A stretch of DNA of 64,000 nt from Gari tellinella (Eukaryota; Mollusca; Bivalvia; Cardiida; Psammobiidae). Both the position numbers and the translations under genes were made by a program. Shown piece by piece: positions 28,749 to 39,150 of this stretch; positions within the stretch are counted from its first letter, which is position 1; the number at the start of each line of letters is the position of its first letter. Where the stretch lies: positions 26,360,693 to 26,424,692 of the forward strand of contig OV277871.1 in NCBI GenBank assembly GCA_922989275.2, read 5' to 3'. The notes beneath the pieces are model-generated. The model was not told the origin of the DNA. It ran no database searches and saw nothing but the letters and a program-made list of their open reading frames with translations.

Positions 28749-29001
28749 TAACCCTTTACTCCATAGCCTGTTTCTAGTTTTGAAGACATTTGACTACTTA
28801 AAGCAGGTTGAAAGTAAAGCAGAATGTGCCTCAAGGCACTGGCACATTCTGCTTTACTTTCAACCTGCTTGAGCTACCATGTGCTATAAAATATTTCTTA
28901 TGATACTTATTGATGACTGTATATATGGATAGAAACTATTTTCTTTAGTGGAGAAATAAATTAAATACGTAAAATTAGGTATCTATGGAGTTATGGATTA
29001 A
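28749..29001. mobile_element. PAL-1 (reverse), complete
   Basis: TTAACCCTTTACTCCATAGCC ... GGAGTTATGGATTAA; dyad 28799-28871. Confidence 0.86.
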
Positions 29002-29044
29002 GGCAGGCATGCAACCAAGACCAAAGTAAAATAGAAGGCTAAAA

Positions 29045-29245
29045 GAATTCTTTTTATTGCAAACAGTTTGCAGCCAGATCATTCTGACGCCACAAATATA
29101 ACCCTGTGTAGGATCAGGCTCTAAATCTGTTTTAACTCAGATTTAAATACTTCTTCAATATTCTTAAAAAGCTGTAATTTTCTACATTTGATTACATTGT
29201 ATGTACATTTAGTTTCATTTAAACAAGAAATAGTAAAGTCTTCCG
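29045..29245. mobile_element. PAL-5 remnant
   Basis: GCAAACAGTTTGCAGCCAGATC ... AGGATCAGGCTCTAAATCTG and the right part GTTTCATTTAAACAAGAAATAG. Confidence 0.5.
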
Positions 29246-29455
29246 CAACAATCAAACCTGTATTAAGCAACCACTGACTGATTAGATGTAGATTGATCTT
29301 TTAAGACGCAGGTGACGGCTTAATGCAGGACAAAAGTCATGCAGAAGGCTCCTGTAGGAGCCTTCTGCATGACTTTTTTCCCTGCATTAAGTTGTGACAT
29401 GTCATGAATATATCTACCAGCTTTTTAGTGGTTGGTTAACACAGGTTTGACTCTA
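29246..29455. mobile_element. pogo/mariner-like MITE with a perfect hairpin core
   Basis: Ends CAATCAAACCTGTATTAAGC / GTTAACACAGGTTTGACT. The core GTCATGCAGAAGGCTCCTGT and its complement pair over at least 25 bp with no mismatch. Confidence 0.75.
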
Positions 29456-29730
29456 TCAGTGTTGAAAGGGTTTATATAGTGTTGGTTTATGGGCCCATCT
29501 TTTACAGCCATTTAGGGAAGAACTTGCCAACTCAATTGCAGTTTACAGTTTTTACAACAGAATTACAGCATTTTGACCGTTCTCAATTTCAGCTTGTATA
29601 CAGTCAGTCTTGTATTATACAAGCACTCATTGAAGTTACAGAGTGTTGAGAACTCTTAAGGCAATTAAATGACTGTCGAATGTAGGAAAGAAATAATGCA
29701 GAAAGCTCTGCACTAAATTATATCCAGCGT

Positions 29731-29931
29731 TTTAACCCATTGTATGCGGGATACACTTTTAGGTGTACCTCTAGGCAAACAGTTTTGATCTCAGAGATCA
29801 AAACTGTTTGCAGCTTAGTCAATATTCTATCAGAAACTGGTAAAATATTTAGCAAATATTTGAGTTATACCAGCTGCAGACGACATTTTAAAATGGCAGC
29901 GAAATATTACCCAGCATGCAATGGGTTTAAA
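29731..29931. mobile_element. TTAA-flanked palindromic MITE (PAL-8-like)
   Basis: TTAACCCATTGTATGCGGG / CCAGCATGCAATGGGTTTAA. Core CAAACAGTTTTGATCTCAGA / TCAAAACTGTTTGC. Confidence 0.75.
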
Positions 29932-30030
29932 GCAACCCCAAGTATAAAATAGTGAGTGTTTGCTTCATACAATATTGACTGTACATTTAATTTTTGGTAG
30001 ACTGTGCAATTTTATTTTATTTCATTTCAG

Positions 30031-30132
30031 GTTTTCATGCAAAGAGGGAAACAGTTGTGATGATGGTCTACTTCACTTTCCTTGGATTTACGACAAACTG
30101 AGAGTTTAACACGGCTGTCAATCACCAGCAAG
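30031..30132 (+). other. Exon-like segment, unrecognised
   Basis: Acceptor TTTTATTTCATTTCAG and donor CAGCAAG-GTAATA bracket 102 nt. One frame reads FSCKEGNSCDDGLLHFPWIY then DKLRV and stop, so it could be a terminal coding or untranslated exon. No partner exon found. Confidence 0.25.
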
Positions 30133-30184
30133 GTAATATTATAACCATAGTATAGTAAAACATGTGTTCACTTCAGTATCTACT

Positions 30185-30452
30185 TTAAACCGTTACCCCG
30201 TACGTACGTAGACTGTTTCTAGTTTCGAAGATAGGTTACCATTTAAAGCAGGTTGAAAGTAAAGCAGATTACATTTTAAGATGCATTCTGCTTTACTTTT
30301 AGCCTTCTTTAACCTACCGTCTGCTAGAATATAGAAAATATTTGTTATCATACAAAACTCATATGTATAACTATTCAAATTGACAATTTATTTTCTTAAG
30401 TGGAGAGATACATTAAAGGTGTAAAAGGCGTATTTCTGGGGTAATGGGTTAA
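30185..30452. mobile_element. PAL-1 (reverse), complete
   Basis: TTAAACCGTTACCCCGTACG ... GGGGTAATGGGTTAA; dyad 30241-30312. Confidence 0.85.
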
Positions 30453-30494
30453 ATTAGATGAATTTGCAGTCTTATGCATGACTTAAGATAAGAT

Positions 30495-30650
30495 CAAGTA
30501 CGCTCAAGTATTTCAAAAAATATTCTCCTTCATGTCTGCACTAAACCCACTGGTGTGACTACTCATCAGATTTGTCTTTTCGAGACAATTCTAATGACTA
30601 GTCACTCAATAGGATTTGATGCTTATTAAAGATTTACTTTTTTTCTATTA
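30495..30650. mobile_element. PAL-2, degraded
   Basis: AAACCCACTGGTGTGACTAC, then TTTGTCTTTTCGAGACAATTC and TAGGATTTGATGC. Ends lost. Confidence 0.65.
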
Positions 30651-30891
30651 AGTCTGTGCTGACAACCAGCATTTGTATATGTCTTGATATTACTTGAGTC
30701 CATTTAAACTCCCCCTTGACTATATGACCGACTTTATTTCTATTCTATTATTGCATACACTCTCACCTCTATATCTAGAACTCGAAATACAGTTGAAACT
30801 CAATATTTTGAACTCTTGTTAGTTCGAACGTACCCATATTTCAAACTTAAAATGTGGCTCATAAACCTAATACAAATTTAAAATGTGACTT

Positions 30892-31512
30892 ACCGGTGTA
30901 ACAGCCAATTCTTTCCCACCTGCTAAAAGTTTCCCCGGGGAAAGACTAGCCAATTCTTCCCCTCCCCCCCCCCCCCCCCCCCCCCTAGTCAAAAGTTTCC
31001 CCAGGGAAAGAATTCAGAGGGGGAAAGTTTTGGCTAGCCAAATCTCCCCCCCTCTCAGTCAATCTGCGGAATTGTATCCTTTGACTATATATGGAGGGGG
31101 ATAGTCAAAGCATACAATTCCGCACACTGTCCGATAGGGGGGAAAGAATTGGCTAGCCAAAACTTTCCCCCCTCCGAGATAGTCAAAGCATACAATTCTG
31201 CAGACTGACAGATAGGGGGGAAAGAATTGGCTAGCCAAAACTTTCCCCCATCCAAGATAGTCAAAGCATACAATTCCGCACACTGTCAGATTGGGGGAAA
31301 GAATTAGCTAGCTAAAAGTATCCCTTTTATGAAATTATAGGGGGGGGGGGGGGGGGAAGAATTAGCTAGCTAAAAGTATCCCTTTTATGAAATTATAGGG
31401 GGGGGGAAGAATTGGCTAGCCAATTCTTTCCCCGGGGAAGGTTTAATTGGCTAGCCAATTCTTTCCCCGGGGAAACTTTTGAGGGGGGAAAGAATTGACT
31501 GCTACACCGGTA
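30892..31512. mobile_element. Nested TIR element rich in GGCTAGCCAATTCTTTCCC
   Basis: Inverted ends ACCGGTGTAACAG / CTGCTACACCGGT. The interior repeats the TTGGCTAGCCAA palindrome in several contexts, C24 and G17 runs, and a 78-bp minisatellite. Confidence 0.75.
31101..31300. repeat. 78-bp minisatellite, about 2.5 units
   Basis: ATAGTCAAAGCATACAATTC recurs at 31101, 31179 and 31257, exactly 78 bp apart. Because 78 is a multiple of three, two minus-strand frames stay open with repeated CFDYLG/FFPP peptides; this is not evidence of a gene. Confidence 0.92.
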
Positions 31513-31604
31513 AGCTAGTTCAAGATATCAAAGTTTGATTGTACATGTATATTTATGATTTTTGCAAACAGTTTTGAACCTCATGATATGGGAAGTAATA
31601 TCCT

Positions 31605-31842
31605 TTAACAAGCCATACCCCATAAATATGCCTTTTTACGCCTTTAATTTGTTTCTCCACTGAGGAAAAAAGTTCTTATTTATGCAGTTATGAATATGTA
31701 TGATAAGAACTATTTTATTTTAGTAGATGGTAGCTTAAAGCAGAATGCATTTTAAAGTGCATTCTGCTTTACTTTCAACCTGGATTTAAGTGGTCACCTA
31801 TTTTCAAAACTAGAATCAGGCTATGTAGTATAATGGGTTAAC
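31605..31842. mobile_element. PAL-1
   Basis: TTAACAAGCCATACCCCATAA ... GTATAATGGGTTAA. Left dyad arm shortened. Confidence 0.8.
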
Positions 31843-31888
31843 CCTGGATCCAAGCTGTTTATAATACAACCCACAGCAAACGGAATGG

Positions 31889-32138
31889 TTAACCCTTTGA
31901 TCCCTAGTCCCGCTTATAGGCGTTATTTTCAAACAGTGTACTTGTGAATAGTACACTTGTCCTGTGCAAACAGTGAAGACCCAGATCAGAGGGCTCCGAA
32001 AGGAGCCCTCTGATCAGGGTCTTCACTGTTTGTCATAATGCCAAACATGACAAAAACAACCCTTAAAAGTCAGAAATGGACTAGACTAAAATGGAAACTA
32101 GAATTTTCCATTTTAAGTTTCAGGGAGGAAAGAGTTAA
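31889..32138. mobile_element. PAL-3 (reverse), complete
   Basis: TTAACCCTTTGATCCCTAGTC ... TTTCAGGGAGGAAAGAGTTAA. Core GTGAAGACCCAGATCAGAGG ... TCAGGGTCTTCACTGTTTG. Confidence 0.92.
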
Positions 32139-32309
32139 GTAAACTTCAGATATGTAGAAAAACAGCATTTTTTAATGAAAATGATATTTAAAATGAGCTA
32201 TGTATATTTTTAAAAAAAATACAAGATCTGATTTTATGACCATGGTTCAGTTACCACAGGGCCTTTGATGGTAAGGTTCACCTTAATGACATAGGAAAAT
32301 TGTTATAAA

Positions 32310-32770
32310 CAGTTTTAACCCTTTACTACAGAGCCTGTTTCTAGTTTTTAGGACAGCTGACTCATACTTAAAGATTCATTCTGCTTTACTTTCAGCAAGC
32401 TTTAAGCTACCATCTACTAGGATATAGGAAATATTTCTTATGATGCATATTCACGACTGTATAATTTGGAACTATTATCTTCAGTGGAGGAATAAAATTA
32501 AGGTGTCAAAGGCTCATTTATGGAGTATTGAAGACAAATGGTTGCTTATATAAAGCTAGGCTTAAAGTATAGCAGAATGCTCCCTAAGGAGTATTCTGCT
32601 TTACTTTAAGCCTGCTTTAAGTTAACTGTAACAGTTTCTGTCTGCTACAATAAAGAAAATACATTGTATTTTCAATGATGCATATGCATGACTATTTAAA
32701 CTGTAACTATTTTCTTCAGTGGAGTAATGCAAAAAATGCATAATTTTAGAGTACAGTAATGTGTTAACAC
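32310..32770. mobile_element. Two degraded PAL-1 copies (reverse)
   Basis: 32318-32530 (CCCTTTACTACAGAGCC... to TTTATGGAGTA) and 32535-32768, which keeps a dyad GCAGAATGCTCCCTAAGGAG then TATTCTGC. Confidence 0.65.
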
Positions 32771-32951
32771 AAGGGTCACTTGTAACACAATGAAAAAATC
32801 TGAATATAAAATAAGTAGGCAAGCAATCATCGTAATCCTGCCTAGAGTATCATAACTTTTCTACCGGAGCTAAGTGAGTTCTGTCAATGTATACCTAAGA
32901 CTCATGCATGCATGCAGTCTATCATGCCAGTATGTATGTACGTGATCCAAG

Positions 32952-32996
32952 AATGTATGGAATAGCAAGGCCAATGGCAGCTCCACAAGTTTTCAG
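32952..32996 (+). other. Exon-like module A (paired with 33548-33611)
   Basis: Preceded by GTGATCCAAG and followed by GTAAACTGG. Reads MYGIARPMAAPQVF. Related to module B 600 bp on, but the splice phases differ. Coding status unproven. Confidence 0.2.
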
Positions 32997-33202
32997 GTAA
33001 ACTGGAAAATATTGCATTGTTGATTGGTTTTGTTGTTTTGTGGTTATTTGTTTTGATATTATTCATAAAAATGTTCATTCTACCACAAGATATTGGAAGT
33101 ATCACAAACATTAGAATCTGCAATAATTAAACTCCATGTTGTCAGAATTCAATAGAATTGTCTTCTTTGAGTCATTTCGAATCAGTCAATATTGCATAAT
33201 GA

Positions 33203-33418
33203 TTAATTTACTCTTTGCATGCTGGGTCTGCAACAATTGTTTTCTGCTACTGTTCTAAAAATAGAATTTTGTAAATCTCTTTTCGAAACAGGGTCAGAAT
33301 GTTAAACAGTTTGGATCCTGATGAGATGGCGTGTTACGCGGCATCTCATTAGGACCCAAGCTGCAAAGGCAATTACTGTGTGGCACATATATCCGCCGCT
33401 AGCATGCAAAAAGTTAAG
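33203..33418. mobile_element. PAL-4
   Basis: TTTACTCTTTGCATGCTGGG ... CCGCTAGCATGCAAAAAGTTAA. Core CAGTTTGGATCCTGATGAG / CATTAGGACCCAAGCTG. Confidence 0.82.
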
Positions 33419-33547
33419 ATACAATGAAAGAAATTTGTTGAAAATAGTCCAGCTTGTTAAAATTGTTAAAGTTGTTAGATAAAGAATGTAATTTTATGAA
33501 ATTTATTTGTCTTTGTCATAACTGGTGTGGGCATGTATTTGATCCAG

Positions 33548-33611
33548 GAATGTATGAAGCACCAGTAAACATGACACTGCAGGAACCTGTACCAAGGGCA
33601 TGCAGTGCTAG
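33548..33611 (+). other. Exon-like module B (paired with 32952-32996)
   Basis: Acceptor-like TTTGATCCAG and donor GTAACTGT; reads MYEAPVNMTLQEPVPRACSA in one frame. Flanks on both sides are similar to module A, indicating a duplicated segment. Confidence 0.2.
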
Positions 33612-33661
33612 GTAACTGTGACATAATGCCTAGTTCATTGGTTTGTTGTGCTTGTTTGTTC

Positions 33662-33748
33662 TTAACCCATTACCCCCATAAATACGCCTTTTTACGCATT
33701 TAATTTATTCCTGCACTGAAGAAAATAGTTCCCCTTGATACAGTCATG
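33662..33748. mobile_element. PAL-1 left-end fragment
   Basis: TTAACCCATTACCCCCATAA ... CCCCTTGATACAGTCATG; truncated. Confidence 0.7.
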
Positions 33749-33785
33749 CTAGTATGCCTAGTTTACCTCTAACTCAGCATCACAG

Positions 33786-34013
33786 ACCCGTTTCATAAAA
33801 CTGTGTATGACAAATTTTGTCGTAAGTCAGATTATAAAAGTCTCAATTATTATTTATTTCTCCATCTAATCCTGTCTTATGACATCTCTTTGGAAAGATG
33901 ATTCCAAAGAGATGTCACAAGACAGGATTAGATAGAGAAATCAGAAATTGAATGTATTTTAAAGTTTTGACTAACAATCGTTTTTGTCGTACAAAGTTTT
34001 ATGAAACGGGCCC
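33786..34013. mobile_element. MITE with CGTTTCATAAA ends
   Basis: ACCCGTTTCATAAAACTGTG / AAGTTTTATGAAACGGGCC, with a central palindrome CATCTCTTTGGAAAGATG next to ATTCCAAAGAGATG and CTAATCCTGTCTTATGACA / TGTCACAAGACAGGATTAG. Confidence 0.88.
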
Positions 34014-34219
34014 CAGTAGGGCTTCAATGAATAAGTCATGAAAACTCCTAAGATTTCCAAATTTTCTATTTTTCAAGCACAATTACTTAAAGCAGGTTGA
34101 AAGTAAAGCAGAATGCGCCAAAAGGCACATTCTGCTTTACTTTAAGCCTGCTTAAAGCTACCATCTGCTAGGATAAAAATCCCAAGATTTCGAAAAACTC
34201 TGGAGAAATGGCAGCCCTG
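34014..34219. mobile_element. PAL-6 carrying a PAL-1 centre
   Basis: Left end AGTAGGGCTTCAATGAATAAG, right end GAAATGGCAGCCCTG. PAL-1 dyad 34087-34157 in the middle. Abuts the preceding MITE. Confidence 0.78.
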
Positions 34220-34391
34220 CAGCCATAGCCCCAATTAGATGCCACAGCCCTGCCCTGATATTTAATATGCCTTCAAACCACAATTCACTAATTGTATAAA
34301 CACAGGTGATAGGTTATAGCAAAATGAAAATAAAGCAGAAAGCAACTAAAAAGAATTCTGCTTAAGTTTTATCTTGCATAAATTCACCTAC

Positions 34392-34652
34392 ATTCACCCT
34401 TTACTCCATAAATACATCTTTTAATGCCTTTAATATATTCCTACACTGAAGAAAACATTTCCCCTTTATACTGTCATGAATATGCACCATAAGAGTAAAG
34501 AAATAAATCCTATTTCCTATCAGATGGTAGATTAAAGCAGGCTGAAAGTAAAGCACAGTGTGCCTTAAAACTCATTCTGCTTTTCTTTCAACCTGCATTA
34601 AGTGGTCAGCTGTCTTCAAAACTACAAACAGGCTATGTGGTAATGGATTAAG
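34392..34652. mobile_element. PAL-1
   Basis: TTCACCCTTTACTCCATAAAT ... CTATGTGGTAATGGATTAA; dyad 34532-34602 with several mismatches. Confidence 0.78.
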
Positions 34653-34861
34653 TGGTCAATGGTTAAAATGATTTAGCCAGGGAAAATGACCAAATTTGGA
34701 CAAATATAGACTGAGACGAATGCAAGGTCGATGATTGAAACTGAAAATAATAGATACGTTGACCACTTCAACGATAGGTACCGGTAGTAGTTTTATTTTA
34801 TTGAATAATACTTAAGCAATCGCTTATAATCCTTAACAAAAAAAAATACAGTTTATTTAGC
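34653..34861. other. Unannotated stretch
   Basis: No recognisable feature. Confidence 0.3.
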
Positions 34862-35973
34862 TTTTTAGCTCATCTGAGCTAGCTCAGGGGGAGCTTTTGC
34901 AATCCTTGAATGTCCGGCGTCCGTCGTGCGGCATGCGGCGTCAACAAATTTAGTGTTTACACTCTAGAGGCCACAATATTTATCAAATCTTTCTCAAACT
35001 TGCTCACATTGTATATTACCATAAGAGTTCAAATGAGTTCGATTATGGTTGAAATCTGACAAATAGGTCAAGAGTTATATACCTTTGAATTGCTGAAAAT
35101 GTCATATTTAACAGTGTTTACACTCTAGAGGCCACACTTTTTATTGAATCTATCTCAAACTTGCTTAGATTGTTAAAAACTATAAGAATTCAGATAAGTA
35201 CAATTATGGTTGAAATCAGACAAATAGATCAAGAGTTATCTACCTTTGAATTGCTGAAAATGCCATATTTAAGGGTGTTTACACTCTAGAGGCAACACTT
35301 CTTATCCAATCCATCTCAAACTTGCTCAGATTGTATATGGCCATAAGAGTTCAGATGAGTTCGATTATGGTTGAAATCAGACACATAGATCAAGAGTTAT
35401 CTACCTTTGAATTGCTGAAAATACCATATTTAACAGTGTTTACATTCTAGAGGCCACAATTTTTATTCAATCTTTCTAAAACTTACTCAGATTGTATATG
35501 ACTATAAGAGTTCAGATGAGTTTGATTATGGTTGTAATCGGACGAATAGGTCAAGAGTTATCTGCCCTTGAATTGCTGAAAATGCCATATTTAACAATGT
35601 TTACACTCTAGAGGCCACAATTTTTATCCAGTCTTTTTTCAAACTTGCTCAGATTGTATATGACTATAAGAGTTCGAATAAGTGCAAATGGTTGAAATCA
35701 AATCATTGTGGCAACAGTTATCTGCCCTTGATAGTTATCTGCCCTTGATATGCTTTGAAATGCTAGAAAAGGCTTCATTTTAGTATTGTTTAGGCTCTAG
35801 TTATCTTCCCTTGATGTACTATACTAGAATTATGAGGTTGTATTCCAAAATTGTTTACATTCTATACTACACATTTTAATGGATTTAGATTAAAACGTGT
35901 GAAACAGAAAGGTAAAGCTATCAGGCTTCAGTACAACAGGTGAGCGAAATCAGGGCTATCAGGCCCTCTTGTT
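34862..35973. mobile_element. Long AGCTCATCTGAGC-type element with internal tandem repeats
   Basis: Starts TTTTTAGCTCATCTGAGC, then the GTCCGGCGTCCGTCGTGCGG block, and ends CAGGTGAGCGAAATCAGGGC then CCTCTTGTT. Five or so units of about 160 bp repeat GTTTACACTCTAGAGGCCAC and AGAGTTATCTACCTTTGAAT. Non-coding. Confidence 0.88.
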
Positions 35974-36093
35974 AATATTTTTTTTCAATTCAATAGCTTT
36001 CTAGAAGTTGAAAGCTCTAACATTATCTAATATGACGCATTGTGCAAAATAAGCATTTTATTCCTAAAATGCTTTATAGGAATGGGAGGGTAG

Positions 36094-36318
36094 CAGGGCT
36101 TCCATAAGTTGACATGAAAAATCCTAAGATTTTTTCAAGTGCGATTTTACGAATCGTACCTTTACCCCCATAGTCTTTTCCTTAATTTGTTGACATGCGA
36201 CTACTTAAAGCAGGCTGTAAGTAAAGCAGAATGCGCCTACTTTCAGCTTGCTTTAAGCTACCATGTACTGGGGAAAATTCCGGAGATTTAGGAAAAATCC
36301 GGAGAAATGGCAGCCCTG
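36094..36318. mobile_element. PAL-6 carrying a PAL-1 remnant
   Basis: CAGGGCTTCCATAAGTTGAC ... GAAATGGCAGCCCTG; target duplication GGGTAG (36088-36093 and 36319-36324). Almost the same arrangement as 13048-13271. Confidence 0.9.
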
Positions 36319-36364
36319 GGGTAGGGAGGGGCTATTTAAGGTAGGTTTGTGCAACTTGTTGCCA

Positions 36365-36480
36365 AATAATAAACAGTATATACCCTAATCACAGTCTCCT
36401 TTAGAAACCCTGTAATCTGGATCTACACTGTTGTTTATATAGGATAAAGGTACTCTTCACAGGTAAATTGTTTGTAAATG
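36365..36480. repeat. PAL-3-like core remnant
   Basis: AAACAGTATATACCCTAATC / GTAATCTGGATCTACACTGTT with decayed flanks. Confidence 0.5.
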
Positions 36481-36683
36481 ATGAGTATACTCATTGCTAC
36501 TCAATGATTTAATGAAAGTTTATCTGAAATAACAGCTCATGTATTAGTGTTTTCTTCTGACATGGCCAAGTTATTTTTAGATTGGAAGAATCTTAAACTT
36601 TAAATGGGATGATTAATGGTACTGCTTGGTAATCCATACAGCCAGCTAGGGATACGGATAGCTGTATTTATTGTGTGTTATGT

Positions 36684-36897
36684 ACAGTAAAAAGACATTA
36701 TTCTTTCCCGTTTAAATGCAAAGGCAATGCACTGAATTGTAGAAAATTACTTTTAAAAATTACTTTTAAAAATTTCTAACTAGATCTATCTTTTTAATTT
36801 GAGTGGCAAACAGGTCTGATCTGGCTCCAACCTGTTTGCAATGGAAATTACAGTTTTAGCGGAAAAGCCTTTATTGGGAAAGAATAACATATCAGTA
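36684..36897. mobile_element. PAL-5 (reverse), diverged
   Basis: CAGTAAAAAGACATTATTC then TTTCCCGTTTAAATGC, and GGGAAAGAATAACATATCAGT at the right. Confidence 0.65.
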
Positions 36898-37073
36898 AAA
36901 TTAGTGCACAGTCTCGTGCTGCACGAGGATCATGCTTATCTCAAGTAGTAAAGTGTAGAAATATATATATCTGATGTTATCCTGTTACCTATATATTTAC
37001 CATTATAATCTATTCTGTTCTAAATATTAACTCTGCCATGTTAGAAAAATCGGATAATACTGTATCTATTTTT

Positions 37074-38512
37074 TAGCTCACCTGAGCCATAGGCTCAAGG
37101 TGAGCTATTGGGATGGCCCTGTGTCCGGCGTCCGTCGTCGTCCGTCGTGCGTAGTCCGTCATGCATCGTCCGTCGTCGTTAACAATTGCTTCAAATGACA
37201 TCTCCTCATATACCGTTTGACAGATTTCAACAAAACTTTACAGAAATGTTCCTTGGGTCAAGCTCTTTCAAATTTGTTCAAAGAATTAAAAACAATGCAG
37301 AACTCTGGTTGCCATGGCAACCAAAGTGAAAAAATAAGGAAATCTTTAAAAATCTTCTTGTCAGAAACTGCAAGAGCCAGAGCTTAGATATTTGGCACAC
37401 AGCATCATCTATAGGTCCTCTATCAAGTTTGTTCAAATTATGTCCCTAGGGTCAAAATTGGCCCCGCCCCGGGGGTCACAGTTTTACAAAGAGTTATACA
37501 GTGAAATTTTCAAATGTCTTCTTCTCTGAAACTAATATGGCTAGAGCATTGATACTCAGCATGGTGACACTTCTAGATATCCTTTACATATTTTGTTCAA
37601 ATGGTTCCGGTCGGTTGCATAAGTAGGTCACAGGAGCTAAAAATAGATTTTTTCAATGAAAACTTTAAAAATCTTCTTGTCTGAAACTACAAGGGCCAGA
37701 GCTTAGATATTTGGCACATAGTATCATCTACTGGTCCTTTATCAAGTTTGTTCAAATTATGTCCCTGGGGTCAAAATTGGCCCCGCCCCGGGGGTCACAG
37801 TTTTACAAAGAGTTATATAGTGAAATTTTCAAACGTCTTCTTCTCTGAAACTAATATGGCCAGAGCTTTGATATTCATCATGGTGACACTTCTAGATGTC
37901 CTTTACGTATTTTGTTCAAATGGTTCCGGTCGGTTGCATAAGTAGGTCACAGGAGCTAAAAATAGTTTTTTTTTCAATGAAAACTTAAAAAATCTTCTTG
38001 TCTGAAACTACAAGGGCCAGAGCTTAGATATTTGGCACATAGCATCATCTACAGGTCCTCTATCAAGTTTGTTCAAATTATGTCCCTAGGGTCAAAATTG
38101 GCCCCGCTCCAGGGGTCACAGTTTTACATAGAGTTATATAGTGAAATTTTCAAACGTTTTCTTCTCTGAAACTAATACGGCCAGAGCTTTGATATTCATC
38201 ATGGTGACACTTCTAGATGTCCTTTACGTATTTTGTTCAAATGGTTCCAGTCTGTTGCATAAATAGGTCACAGGAGCTAAAAAAAAAAAAATTCAATGGA
38301 AACTTAAAAAAATCTTCTTGTCCGAAACCACAGTACCCTGATCTTAGATATTTGGCACATAGCATCAGCTACAGGTCCTCTTTCAAGATTGTTCAAATTA
38401 TGCCAATCGAGTAAAAAATGACTCTGTCCTGGACATAAATCTTTTTCTCCATTTTGTCAGTTATTCTCAGGTGAGCGAAATATGCCCCATGGGGCTCTAA
38501 TCTCAAATGGGG
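37074..38512. mobile_element. Long AGCTCACCTGAGC-type element, about 330-bp internal units
   Basis: TTTTTAGCTCACCTGAGCCA then GTCCGTCGTCGTCCGTCGTG. Units repeat GTCCCTGGGGTCAAAATTGG, GGCCAGAGCTTTGATATTCA and ATCTTCTTGTCTGAAAC. Ends GGTGAGCGAAATATGCCCCA. Short open frames inside are repeat artefacts. Confidence 0.88.
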
Positions 38513-38631
38513 AAGCTGATTTAAGCTCTTGTCCTAAATGAAAATCAGATTAGACATACAAGGTCACAAGACACTAAAAACACAATACCTATTCTCTTCC
38601 TTGTTAACTTAACTGTGTGTAGAGTGTATTC

Positions 38632-39150
38632 TTAACTCTTTGCATGCAGGGTAATATTTTAGTCTGCAACAATTATTACCGTCTGCTGATTTGATTTGAT
38701 TTGTTTTGATTTTATGTCGCTTTCAACAGTATTTCAGTCATATCGCGACGTCCAGCTAATTATAGGTGGAGGAAGACCCCAGAAGTCCTTTATGCACTGT
38801 TTCAGGCACAAATCGGCAACTGGGTAGAACCACCGACCTTTCACAAGCCAGCGAGAAGGCTTCCCCATATGAAAAATCCGAACGACCCTACTGGGAATCG
38901 AACTCACAGCGGTGAGAAGCTTAGTGATGTAAGTCACAGTGACTATACCACTAGGCCACGGAGGCCCCTCCGTCTGCTGATATTCTAAGAATAGAATTTT
39001 CTAATTTTCTTTTTAAAACAAGATCAGAGTGTCAAACAGTTTGGATCCTGATGAGACGCTGCATTTCCCGGCATCTCATCTGGATCCAAACTGTTTGCAA
39101 AGATAATCACTGTTGCAGATTTATCCACCGCTAGCATGCAAGGGAGTTAA
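38632..39150. mobile_element. PAL-4 interrupted by a SINE
   Basis: TTAACTCTTTGCATGCAGGG ... GCTAGCATGCAAGGGAGTTAA. The core CAAACAGTTTGGATCCTGAT / ATCTGGATCCAAACTGTTTG lies after the SINE. Confidence 0.88.
38691..38969 (-). mobile_element. tRNA-headed SINE (third type) with target duplication
   Basis: Minus strand: CCGTGGCCTAGTGGTATAGT (A box), GTGAGTTCGATTCCCAGTAG (B box), body ending GCGACATAAAATC and an AATCAAATC tail. Flanked by CCGTCTGCTGAT at 38679-38690 and 38970-38981. Confidence 0.92.

Larger units (their letters stand above)
30790..31541. mobile_element. TA-flanked element (ACAGTTGAAAC type) hosting a nested insertion
   Basis: CAGTTGAAACTCAATATTTTG ... GATATCAAAGTTTGATTG with TA outside both ends. 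The real sequence of this element is only about 130 bp; the rest is the nested repeat. Confidence 0.75.

Noticed and set aside
31059..31283. Two overlapping minus-strand frames with repeated CFDYLGGGKVLASQFFPP-like peptides
   Set aside because: They are produced by a 78-bp minisatellite whose length is a multiple of three. No splice sites, start context or family resemblance.
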